DNA of 5,502 nucleotides from DAOTVD01 sp034437075 (GTDB lineage: Bacteria > Chloroflexota > Anaerolineae > Aggregatilineales > J027): the NCBI GenBank assembly GCA_034437075.1, contig DAOTVD010000225.1:1-5502 (forward strand), in the 5' to 3' direction. Positions 1 to 5,502 of the stretch are shown piece after piece (the stretch's first letter is position 1; each line of letters begins with the position of its first letter). Made by a program: the position numbers and the translations under genes. Below the pieces are notes generated by a model, which had not been told where the DNA came from, did no database searches, and saw only the letters and a program-made list of their open reading frames with translations.

Positions 1-805
1 CGAGCTTCTTGCGCGCGTCTTCTTCGACTTCCACAATACGTTCTTTCTCATCCAGAATATCTTGGTAGAGCACGGCGTTTTGTAGCGCGATGGTGGCCTG
101 GGTGCCGATGACTTTTAGAAAATCCGAATAGATTTCGGAAAACACGCCCGGCGCTTTGCTGCCAAAGACCAATACGCCGTAGTATTCAAACCCGGCTTGC
201 AAGGGCACGACCACCAACGATTGGCAACTCTGGAAGGCCGCGAAATACTTCAGTTCGGGGTCTTCGGCGGGCACAGCGCCGAAGACGGGCTCGGTCTGGC
301 GTAAGGCGATGCCCAGCACCCCCGCCCGCCCGGCGGGCTCGACGGTCATATCCTGGCGTGTGAGCCCGCGCGCACTGGCGACCTGTAAAGATTGCTTGCC
401 GCCCTGAAACAACAGTGCCGCGCTGATGATCTCCGCGCCCTGGCTTTGGTGCCGCGTGACGAGTTCGCCCACATTTTGCACGGCATCCAACACCTTTTGG
501 TAATCTAGCGTACTGCTGAGCGTGCTGGTCATATCATAAAACGCACGTTCGCGCTCGCGGGCCAAGCGAAGTTCAGCGGCATCTATGGCCACGGCATCGG
601 GGTCTAGCCAATCGTCCTGGTCATCAGCCGAGGCGGGCTGGCGCAACGTCAGCCCGGCCCCCAGGCTAATGCTGACCAGCACCACCACCCCCAACGCGGC
701 AACATTCAAAATCCCTAGTAAACCGAGCAGCGCCGCGCTAGCCAGCACCACCCATATCGCCAACAACCAGCGCTGTTCGATTTGTAAGCGGCTACGAGAG
801 GCCAT
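1..805 (-). CDS. Membrane-anchored GAF-domain sensor, probable histidine kinase (C-terminal part missing)
   Basis: The open frame starts at the ATG complementary to 803-805 and runs off the left edge after 268 codons, so the C-terminus is missing. Seen: two hydrophobic stretches at about residues 14-32 and 34-54 form a likely membrane hairpin. An acidic linker follows (about 60-80), then a helical signalling segment (about 79-112). A GAF-like domain covers about 100-243, with a typical end (SLVVVPLQ, then YYGVLVFGSK, then IGTQATIALQNA). A charged coiled coil begins near 247. The last visible residues, EEDARKKL, match the lead-in to a HisKA_3 (NarL/DegS-type) H-box, commonly continuing as ARDLHDGP in that family; the phosphorylated histidine itself is outside the window. 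A good Shine-Dalgarno (AAGGA, 8-nt spacer) sits in the end of the preceding kinase gene, with 5 bases between stop and start, so the two genes are probably translationally coupled. The GAF ligand cannot be predicted. A cyclase or phosphatase output remains possible but is less likely. Confidence 0.85.
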   Translation of the reverse strand, partial: MASRSRLQIEQRWLLAIWVVLASAALLGLLGILNVAALGVVVLVSISLGAGLTLRQPASADDQDDWLDPDAVAIDAAELRLARERERAFYDMTSTLSSTLDYQKVLDAVQNVGELVTRHQSQGAEIISAALLFQGGKQSLQVASARGLTRQDMTVEPAGRAGVLGIALRQTEPVFGAVPAEDPELKYFAAFQSCQSLVVVPLQAGFEYYGVLVFGSKAPGVFSEIYSDFLKVIGTQATIALQNAVLYQDILDEKERIVEVEEDARKKL

Positions 806-810
806 AACTA

Positions 811-3800
811 TTATCCTTCATCCAATGTATCGTGCTTTATATCGCGCGCCCGGGCCAGCAGTGCATCCATCGCTAGCTCGGCCCCACGCGCCTGGGCCGT
901 TTGTAGCTCATCGGGCGAAAGCGCCGCTTCTAAGCGCGCTTGCACGCTGCGCCAGCGCGTGTGCCGCGTGTAGTTCTCCAACCCAGGTAGCGCGCCCGCC
1001 CCCGCGAGCACCTCGGCGGCAACAAGCGGCTTATTATCTATCAACTGCAACCAGGCCAAGCCAATCAGCGCATCCGCCACGACCGTGCCCGCGCCAATCT
1101 GTGTGCTCACATCCAGCGCTTCGTGCAGCGCCACGCGCGCGGCCTCGGTTTGCTCTAGCACTAGATGCGTAAAGCCTTGCAACGCAAGGTGGCTACTATA
1201 ACAGCGCCGCTCATTAATGCCCTGGGCGATGGCTTGGCCTTCGGTGCTATAAGCTAACAGTTGATCGTATGCTTCCATCGAGAGCATTAACAGGGCCAGA
1301 TTATACAAGCTCCAGCCTAGCCCCCATTTATCGTTAATCTCGCGCCGGATAGCAATGCTTTGCTCTAGCAAGGTTTGGGCCTGGGGGGCGTCATCTTGGT
1401 CGCGCATCACGTTCGCCAGCAGATTCATGGCTTGTGACAGCGTGTGTCGATCTTCGATTTCCTGCGTGATGCTCAGGCTTTCTTGCAAGTGAGTTGCTGC
1501 GTCATCCAACTCCCCCAGCATATGCAGCGTCGTCCCCAGGTTATTCAGGCGGTGGGCGATCTCGCGCCGATTGCCTACCTGGCGCGCTAAATCCAGCGCA
1601 TGTTGAAAGTTGCCGCGCGCTGCCGCGAAATTACCCTGCGAATGGTCAATCGACGCGAGATTATTATATGTGGAGGAGAGGCCCGCCAAATCATGGGCCT
1701 GTTTGCGAATGTCGATGGCCTGATTGTAGTAGCGCGTGGCGACATCGTAATTGCCCTGGATCATATTGACATTGCCGATATTGTTGAGCGTTAGCCCTAG
1801 CGCAGTTTTATCATTCAGTTCTGTGTAAAAGGCCCGCGCTTTTTCGTAGTGAACCAAGGCCCCGGCAAAATCTCCGAGATGAAAGGCGCGTTGCCCCAGC
1901 CCATTGACGGCTTTGGCTTGCCCTGCTACATCGCCCAAACGCGCAGCCAGGTCGTAACTGCGTTGTAAATACGTGATGGCGCCTTCGTGGTCACTCAGGC
2001 GGTCGTGGCAAATGCCCACTAAATACAGGATTTCAACGGCTTCGGCGTCATTGTCCGGGTCGGCTATATGTTGTAGCGCCCAGGTGCTATAGCGCTGGGC
2101 CAAGCGCAAATTGCCCACAGCCAGCATTTGTTCGGCGGCTTGTTTAGCATATGTACGCGCTTTTTCGTCATGATCGGTTTGGTGCCAATATTCCGCCAGC
2201 AACGTGATATACGCTGCACGATCTTCGTGCAGGGCCTCGATGCCTTCCCCCAAACGCCGCGCCGCGAGTTGGCGCTCTACTTGCGGCAAATCTTCTAGCA
2301 GGGCTTCGCGCAGTTTATCGTGCACAAAGCGCCATTGGTCGTCCTGAACTTCTAACACGGCTACATCCGAGCACGCGCTGAGGCGCGGCATCAGCGCGGC
2401 GGAGGTGGTTTCCAGCGCCCAAGCCAGCAATGCCAAATCGAGTTGGCGGCCTGCCACCGCCGCGAGACGTACCAGCGGGCGCGCATCTTCCGACACGCGC
2501 GCCAGGCGCCGTCGCAAAACCGCCTGCACGCCCCCAGCCAATACGCGCTGCGGCAAGGACTTCCGCCCAATTTCGGAGAGTTCGCCCGCTTCCTCGGCCA
2601 GAGCGCGCATTACCTCCACCATAAAATAGGCGTTGCCTTCGGTTTCACGCGCCAGCAAATCGACGACATGTTTTTCGCCGCCAATATCGCCCAGCATAGC
2701 CTGGCTCAACGCTTCGATATGGTCGCGCGAAAGACGTTCGAGCATGACCAACTGCATACCCGGCAATTCAGCGGGCAAGTTGGGGCGTTCTTCGCTTCGA
2801 TAGCTAGCTAACACCAGCAAGGGTAAGCCCGCGATGTGCTGGCGCAGGTGGGCCAAGACAGCCAGGCTTTCTTCGGCCCAGTGCAAATCTTCCATAATGA
2901 GCAACATGGGGCCGTCATACCGCCGAAACAACGTTTCGACCAATTTCAGAAAACGCTTTTGCTCTTGTGCGGGGGGCAAAGCCTCTGCATCGGGGATGTC
3001 GCGCCCCAGAAGTTCATTCAGGTCGGGTATGTAAGGTTTCAGGATGGCGGCTTCATCATCGCTCAGGGATGCGGACACCTGCAAACATAACGTCCGCAGA
3101 GCATCCCGCCAGAGGCTATACGGCCCGCCACCCTCCGCGACGCCCTGCCCCCGTAAGACGAGCAAACCGCGTACCAGCGCTTGCACCCGCACTTCATTAA
3201 TAAAGCGCGATTTCCCGACGCCGCTTTCGCCACCCACCAACCAGGCGCTCCCCTCCCCTGCGATAGCGCCCCGTATCGCCGCTTTGAGTTGGTTCAACTC
3301 GGCGTCTCGGCCCACAAATGCTGCCGCTTGTAGGTAACTTTCGCGGATGAGGACGGACTCGCGCGCGCTGGTTTCATCGACCAAAGGCATCATATCCGCC
3401 AGAAGCTCGGGCACGGCAGCATAGCGGTCGGCGGGCGATTTGGCCATGCAGCGAGCAATGATCGCTTGTAAGGGCCCTGGCACGGGTAACACGGACACAT
3501 TAGGGATTGTGACCATGACATCCCGCACGAGTTGGGTGTAGTTTTGGGTATTAAAGGGATGCGCCCCGGTCAGCACCTCGTAGGCCAAAATGCCCCAGGC
3601 ATAGAGGTCTGAGCTTGCAGTAGGGGGGTGGTTATCCAACTGTTCGGGGGCCATATAAGCCAGCGTCCCGGCCATAGCAATTTGCTCGTCCGCGCGCACC
3701 CGTTCTTGGCTGACGGCCAGCCCGAAGTCCAACACCCGTACCTGGTCATCCGCCGTGACGAGCACATTCCCCGGTTTTAAGTCCCGGTGGATAATGCCGC

Positions 3801-4206
3801 GCCGGTGGAGATACAACAGGGCTTGTAGCACTTGCACCAGAATGTTTAGGCGTTGTTGGGTCGTCAGCGCCTGGCTCGCTAGGCGGATGGTACGCGCCCC
3901 ATGCAGTAAATCCATGGTGAAGAAGGGCTGTTTATCCTGGTCAAACCCATAATCGAGCACGCTAATAATGTGGGGGTGGCGGAGCGATGCAAGCGTCTGG
4001 AATTCCTCAGCCAACGCCAGCCGATGATCCGCCGTGGAGCCTTGGGTCGAAAACGAGAGCCATTCGGTGGCCACAGATACCCGTTTGAGGGCGATCACCT
4101 GGCGCGACAGCCGATCGGTAGCCCGATAGACGCTACCCATCCCGCCTCGGCCCAACATGTCGTGCAATTCATATCGATTATTGAGGATCGGCTGTGAAGA
4201 TTGCAT
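811..4206 (-). CDS. Ser/Thr protein kinase - AAA ATPase (STAND-like) - TPR multidomain signalling protein
   Basis: A protein of 1131 aa, numbered here from the ATG at 4206. An in-frame ATG at 4227 would add 7 residues, but its only purine-rich sequence abuts the codon, whereas 4206 has GAGGT at proper spacing. Kinase domain, about 12-276: glycine loop GRGGMG 19-24, ATP-binding Lys41, helix-C Glu68, HRD 140-142 with catalytic Asp142, Asn147, DFG 160-162, APE 186-188. All key residues are present, so it should be active (RD type). ATPase domain, about 297-560: FVGR 297-300, Walker A ending Gly-Lys332-Ser333, Walker B LLIMED 435-440, and YRSEE 469-473, as in AAA_16/STAND NTPases. The C-terminal half is helical, with TPRs at about 683-1075 showing a strict 40-residue repeat. 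No membrane segment is seen, so it is probably cytoplasmic. By family analogy (PknK-like and cyanobacterial/Chloroflexota multi-kinases) TPRs would bind a partner and the ATPase would gate signalling; the substrate is unknown. It is the first gene of an operon with the GAF sensor downstream, and it ends in tandem stops TAA TAG. Confidence 0.93.
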   Translation of the reverse strand: MQSSQPILNNRYELHDMLGRGGMGSVYRATDRLSRQVIALKRVSVATEWLSFSTQGSTADHRLALAEEFQTLASLRHPHIISVLDYGFDQDKQPFFTMDLLHGARTIRLASQALTTQQRLNILVQVLQALLYLHRRGIIHRDLKPGNVLVTADDQVRVLDFGLAVSQERVRADEQIAMAGTLAYMAPEQLDNHPPTASSDLYAWGILAYEVLTGAHPFNTQNYTQLVRDVMVTIPNVSVLPVPGPLQAIIARCMAKSPADRYAAVPELLADMMPLVDETSARESVLIRESYLQAAAFVGRDAELNQLKAAIRGAIAGEGSAWLVGGESGVGKSRFINEVRVQALVRGLLVLRGQGVAEGGGPYSLWRDALRTLCLQVSASLSDDEAAILKPYIPDLNELLGRDIPDAEALPPAQEQKRFLKLVETLFRRYDGPMLLIMEDLHWAEESLAVLAHLRQHIAGLPLLVLASYRSEERPNLPAELPGMQLVMLERLSRDHIEALSQAMLGDIGGEKHVVDLLARETEGNAYFMVEVMRALAEEAGELSEIGRKSLPQRVLAGGVQAVLRRRLARVSEDARPLVRLAAVAGRQLDLALLAWALETTSAALMPRLSACSDVAVLEVQDDQWRFVHDKLREALLEDLPQVERQLAARRLGEGIEALHEDRAAYITLLAEYWHQTDHDEKARTYAKQAAEQMLAVGNLRLAQRYSTWALQHIADPDNDAEAVEILYLVGICHDRLSDHEGAITYLQRSYDLAARLGDVAGQAKAVNGLGQRAFHLGDFAGALVHYEKARAFYTELNDKTALGLTLNNIGNVNMIQGNYDVATRYYNQAIDIRKQAHDLAGLSSTYNNLASIDHSQGNFAAARGNFQHALDLARQVGNRREIAHRLNNLGTTLHMLGELDDAATHLQESLSITQEIEDRHTLSQAMNLLANVMRDQDDAPQAQTLLEQSIAIRREINDKWGLGWSLYNLALLMLSMEAYDQLLAYSTEGQAIAQGINERRCYSSHLALQGFTHLVLEQTEAARVALHEALDVSTQIGAGTVVADALIGLAWLQLIDNKPLVAAEVLAGAGALPGLENYTRHTRWRSVQARLEAALSPDELQTAQARGAELAMDALLARARDIKHDTLDEG
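814..818 (-). promoter_or_regulatory. Shine-Dalgarno of the GAF sensor gene, inside the end of the kinase gene
   Basis: AAGGA on the minus strand lies 8 nt before the ATG at 805. It overlaps the last codons of the Ser/Thr kinase gene, whose stop is at 811-813, immediately followed by a second in-frame stop (TAG). A ribosome terminating there would sit on the start site of the next gene, which suggests translational coupling and matched production of the two proteins. Confidence 0.7.
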
Positions 4207-4210
4207 ATTT

Positions 4211-4215
4211 ACCTC
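4211..4215 (-). promoter_or_regulatory. Shine-Dalgarno deciding the start of the Ser/Thr kinase gene
   Basis: On the minus strand GAGGT lies 4 nt before the ATG at 4206 (5 nt counting the core GAGG). The upstream in-frame ATG at 4227 has only AAGGG directly abutting it, which is too close to act as a ribosome binding site. The protein also reads naturally from 4206 (MQSSQPILNNRYEL), with the kinase domain beginning about a dozen residues in, as is usual for this type. This supports 4206 as the true start. Confidence 0.7.
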
Positions 4216-4335
4216 GATGATGCGCATCCCTTATGGTGAACAGAAAACGCATCCGTATAAGAGACCAAGCTACGCTGGATTTGATTTTGCTTCTCCATCA
4301 AGTGGCAGTTTTCGATGCCATACAACGCTTTTTCA

Positions 4336-4341
4336 ATTATA
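4336..4341 (-). promoter_or_regulatory. Candidate -10 element for the kinase operon
   Basis: The minus strand reads a perfect TATAAT here, about 130 bases before the kinase start at 4206. No convincing -35 is seen at 16-18 bp spacing: that position falls in the GC-rich start of repeat copy 1 and reads CGCCCC, CCGCCC or CCCGCC. A promoter here would therefore need an activator or an alternative contact. The same patch also contains a plus-strand TATACA at 4338-4343 with ATGCCA 17 bp upstream (4315-4320), so it could serve either direction. Confidence 0.35.
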
Positions 4342-4344
4342 CAT

Positions 4345-4478
4345 TGTGGCGGTTTCGGGGGCGGGGTGCAACTATCCTCTGGTTAGACGCCTCTGATGTG
4401 GCCAGGTATCATGTGGCGGTTTCGGGGGCGGGGTGCAACTATTCTCTGGCTAGACGCCTCTGATGTGGCCAGGTATCA
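4345..4478. repeat. Tandem direct duplication, 2 x 67 bp
   Basis: Copy 1 is 4345-4411 and copy 2 is 4412-4478, directly abutting. They differ at two positions only: C4376 versus T4443 and T4383 versus C4450, both transitions (65 of 67 identical). Identity stops sharply on both sides, as expected for one tandem duplication. Each copy contains a G-rich tract (copy 1 at 4357-4366), the palindrome TGGCCA (copy 1 at 4399-4404) and a sigma70-like promoter pattern. The unit does not encode a continuous frame. The few differences suggest the duplication is recent or that both copies are constrained. Confidence 0.95.
4384..4412 (+). promoter_or_regulatory. Candidate sigma70-type promoter in repeat copy 1 (upstream fabG promoter)
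   Basis: A -35-like TAGACG at 4384-4389 (4 of 6 to TTGACA) is separated by exactly 17 bp from a -10-like TATCAT at 4407-4412 (5 of 6 to TATAAT). The final T of the -10 is the first base of repeat copy 2. Transcription would start near 4419 and the leader would include all of copy 2. The call rests on hexamer match and spacing only. Confidence 0.4.
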
Positions 4479-4479
4479 T
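4451..4479 (+). promoter_or_regulatory. Candidate sigma70-type promoter in repeat copy 2 (fabG-proximal)
   Basis: The same pattern as in copy 1: TAGACG at 4451-4456, a 17-bp spacer, and TATCAT at 4474-4479. The predicted start near 4486 would give a leader of about 43 nt, a normal length, with the ribosome binding site at 4515-4520. Of the two tandem candidates this is the better placed to drive fabG. The spacer contains TGGCCA flanked by TGAT and ATCA, an imperfect dyad that could be a repressor site; that part is speculation. Confidence 0.45.
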
Positions 4480-4514
4480 ATGCGCTGCTGAAGTGATAAA
4501 CCATTGAGCTAGGT

Positions 4515-4520
4515 GAGGAG
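4515..4520 (+). promoter_or_regulatory. fabG: Shine-Dalgarno of fabG
   Basis: GAGGAG lies 8 nt before the ATG at 4529. It is a strong match to the anti-Shine-Dalgarno sequence and supports that start, which also places the SDR nucleotide-binding motif at residues 12-19, the usual position for FabG. Confidence 0.8.
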
Positions 4521-4528
4521 TAACCACC

Positions 4529-5281
4529 ATGGGTCTGTTGGATGAACGGGTCGCAATCGTCACTGGCGGGGGGCGTGGCATTGGCCGGGCTATCGCGCTG
4601 AACTTAGCGACGCATGGCGCGCAAGTCATCGTGAATTACAACGCCAGCGCGGACGCCGCTCAGGCTGTGGTGGATGAGATTATCGCCGGGGGCGGCACCG
4701 CGCAGGCGGTGCAAGCCAATGTCTCTGACCTGGAACAAGCCACCGGGCTCATCAAAACCGCCACCGAAACCTACGGCAAGCTGGATATTCTGGTTAACAA
4801 CGCGGGCATCACGCGCGACAACATCATTATGATGATGAAGGAAGATGACTGGGATGCGGTCATCAACACGAACCTGAAAAGCGCCTGGAATTGTTGCCGC
4901 GCCGCCGCGAAAGCTATGATGCGCAAAAAATACGGGCGCATCATCAACATTACGAGCGTAGTAGGTATCTCTGGCCAGGGCGGGCAGAGTAACTATGCGG
5001 CCAGCAAGGCCGGGCTCATTGGCCTGACGAAATCGCTGGCTAAGGAATTGGCCGCGCGTAACATTACCGTGAATGCCGTGGCGCCGGGCTTCATTGAAAC
5101 CGACATGACCGCCGGGTTAGATGCCGAATTGCTCGCCCAAGCCGACACGATGATTCCGCTAGGGCGGCGCGGTGCACCGGATGATGTCGCCCATGCGGTC
5201 GCCTTCTTGGCTAGCGACCAGGCCGCTTACATCACCGGAGAGGTTCTATCGGTAGATGGCGGTTTGGTGATGATGAGCTAG
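4529..5281 (+). CDS. fabG: 3-oxoacyl-[acyl-carrier-protein] reductase FabG
   Basis: FabG reduces 3-oxoacyl-ACP to 3-hydroxyacyl-ACP with NADPH, the first reduction of each fatty acid elongation cycle, in the cytoplasm as a tetramer. The 250-aa length is typical of the classical SDR family. Seen: TGGGRGIG at 12-19 (TGxxxGIG, dinucleotide binding), NNAG 90-93, and the catalytic tetrad Asn115, Ser143, Tyr156, Lys160 (YAASK at 156-160). The PG motif is at 186-187 and the family-typical ending (YITGEVLSVDGG) at 234-245. The strand after the glycine motif reads VIVNYN (33-38) with no acidic residue at the cofactor-selecting end, consistent with NADPH. A strong ribosome binding site precedes it, and an Asp23-family gene follows 12 bp after the stop, probably in the same transcript. 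Tandem promoter-like repeats lie upstream. Other SDR reductases, such as acetoacetyl-CoA reductase (PhaB), look similar and cannot be fully excluded, but sequence and context fit FabG best. Confidence 0.93.
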   Translation: MGLLDERVAIVTGGGRGIGRAIALNLATHGAQVIVNYNASADAAQAVVDEIIAGGGTAQAVQANVSDLEQATGLIKTATETYGKLDILVNNAGITRDNIIMMMKEDDWDAVINTNLKSAWNCCRAAAKAMMRKKYGRIINITSVVGISGQGGQSNYAASKAGLIGLTKSLAKELAARNITVNAVAPGFIETDMTAGLDAELLAQADTMIPLGRRGAPDDVAHAVAFLASDQAAYITGEVLSVDGGLVMMS

Positions 5282-5293
5282 AATGGAATCAGG

Positions 5294-5502
5294 ATGCAAC
5301 AAGACTTTCAACGCCAACCCCAAGATACGGTCACCGTACATCCCCAGGTGTTGCGCAGCTTGATTCGCAACGCCGCCCTAGAAGTTCCGGGGGTGCTGCG
5401 CCTGGGCGTCAGCAGTAGCTTTGATCGCTGGCTCGGTTGGTCTGTGACGGAAGATAGTATCCGGTTAGCGATTCAAGATGACGACATCCGCGTCAGCGTG
5501 TT
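5294..5502 (+). CDS. Asp23/Gls24 family envelope stress protein (N-terminal part)
   Basis: The frame opens at ATG 5294, 12 bp after the fabG stop, and is cut by the right edge after 69 complete codons; members of this family are usually about 110-150 aa. Seen: the stretch TVTVHPQVLRSLIRNAALEV (residues 12-31) followed by PGVLRLG. This is the usual start of Asp23/Gls24 (DUF322) proteins: a beta strand, a helix, then the conserved 'a.evpGV' motif. A weak Shine-Dalgarno (GGA at 5285-5287, 6-nt spacer) precedes the start; an overlapping ATG at 5283 is in another frame and stays unused. In Firmicutes, Asp23 is a membrane-associated envelope stress protein anchored by AmaP, and asp23-like genes often sit near accB/accC and nusB. 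Here the link to fabG is consistent with a lipid or envelope unit, but the molecular function in this organism is unknown. Confidence 0.8.
   Translation, partial: MQQDFQRQPQDTVTVHPQVLRSLIRNAALEVPGVLRLGVSSSFDRWLGWSVTEDSIRLAIQDDDIRVSV

Larger units (their letters stand above)
4207..4528. other. Divergent intergenic regulatory region
   Basis: This 322-base stretch separates the minus-strand kinase operon from plus-strand fabG. From left to right it holds the kinase leader, including a 10-bp perfect palindrome GATGCGCATC at 4219-4228, then an AT-rich patch at about 4331-4344 with promoter-like -10 hexamers on both strands. After that come two tandem copies of a 67-bp unit (4345-4478) and the fabG leader with its ribosome binding site. 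Short open frames cross it on the plus strand but lack ribosome binding sites and change frame between the repeat copies, since 67 is not a multiple of three. I therefore treat it as non-coding. Confidence 0.75.

Noticed and set aside
585..1172. A 195-codon plus-strand open frame
   Set aside because: It is antisense to the end of the kinase gene and the start of the GAF sensor gene. Its composition (Ala, Pro, Arg, Ser) is that of a shadow frame in GC-rich coding DNA, and it shows no recognisable domain.
2801..2810. The palindrome TAGCTAGCTA
   Set aside because: It lies inside the ATPase coding region, encoding part of LASYRSEE, and is explained by codon choice.
2405..3337. Several plus-strand frames of 64-122 codons opposite the ATPase domain
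   Set aside because: They are antisense to strongly conserved Walker A and Walker B coding sequence, lack ribosome binding sites, and overlap each other in different frames.
811..4206. Reading the STAND-like kinase protein as an antiviral defence gene (Avs or kinase-based abortive infection)
   Set aside because: There is no nuclease, protease or other effector, and no defence or mobile genes nearby. Its coupled neighbour is a GAF sensor, and the other unit is fatty acid synthesis. Signalling fits better.
4233..4463. A 76-codon plus-strand open frame in the intergenic region, rich in Arg and hydrophobic residues at its start
   Set aside because: It has no Shine-Dalgarno, runs through both repeat copies in different frames (67 is not a multiple of three), and overlaps all the promoter-like elements. 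The overlapping frame 4157-4396 also starts inside the kinase gene.
4345..4478. The tandem repeat as a CRISPR array, insertion-sequence ends or an attachment site
   Set aside because: There are only two abutting copies with no spacers, no terminal inverted repeats, no transposase or integrase in the window, and no target-site duplication visible.
5282..5293. A terminator after fabG
   Set aside because: Only 12 bases separate the fabG stop from the next start, with no hairpin or T-run. Read-through into the Asp23-like gene is expected.

Overview
The window reads as bacterial chromosome, GC-rich, with two divergent transcription units separated by about 320 bases of non-coding DNA. The best guess for the source is a Chloroflexota lineage (Anaerolineae-like). 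This rests on the style of the Ser/Thr kinase-AAA-TPR protein and on the GAF histidine kinase behind it, both resembling families I associate with that phylum. It is an inference from protein style, not a phylogenetic result.

Minus-strand unit (4206 down to 1): a large signalling operon. The first gene encodes a Ser/Thr protein kinase fused to a STAND-like AAA ATPase and a long TPR array (about 1131 aa). Five bases after its stop, with its ribosome binding site inside the end of the upstream gene, comes a membrane-anchored GAF-domain protein. It runs off the left edge exactly where a HisKA_3-type histidine kinase core would be expected to begin. Together the pair looks like a two-gene version of the fused Ser/Thr-His 'multi-kinases': one protein senses and integrates through ATPase and TPR modules, the other probably feeds a response regulator.

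Central region (4207-4528): no gene. It holds a near-perfect 67-bp tandem duplication (65/67 identical). Each copy contains a sigma70-like promoter pattern (TAGACG, 17 bp, TATCAT) pointing at fabG. Left of it, a short AT-rich patch contains a perfect TATAAT on the minus strand, overlapping a possible -10 on the plus strand.

Plus-strand unit (4529 to right edge): a complete fabG (3-oxoacyl-ACP reductase, 250 aa) with every SDR catalytic residue, followed 12 bp later by the start of an Asp23/Gls24-family gene cut by the window edge. This is a lipid/envelope housekeeping unit.

I found no RNA genes, mobile elements, CRISPR arrays or phage genes. I do not see a clearly novel system. The most unusual points are the duplicated promoter-like repeat in front of fabG and the split Ser/Thr-His kinase pair.
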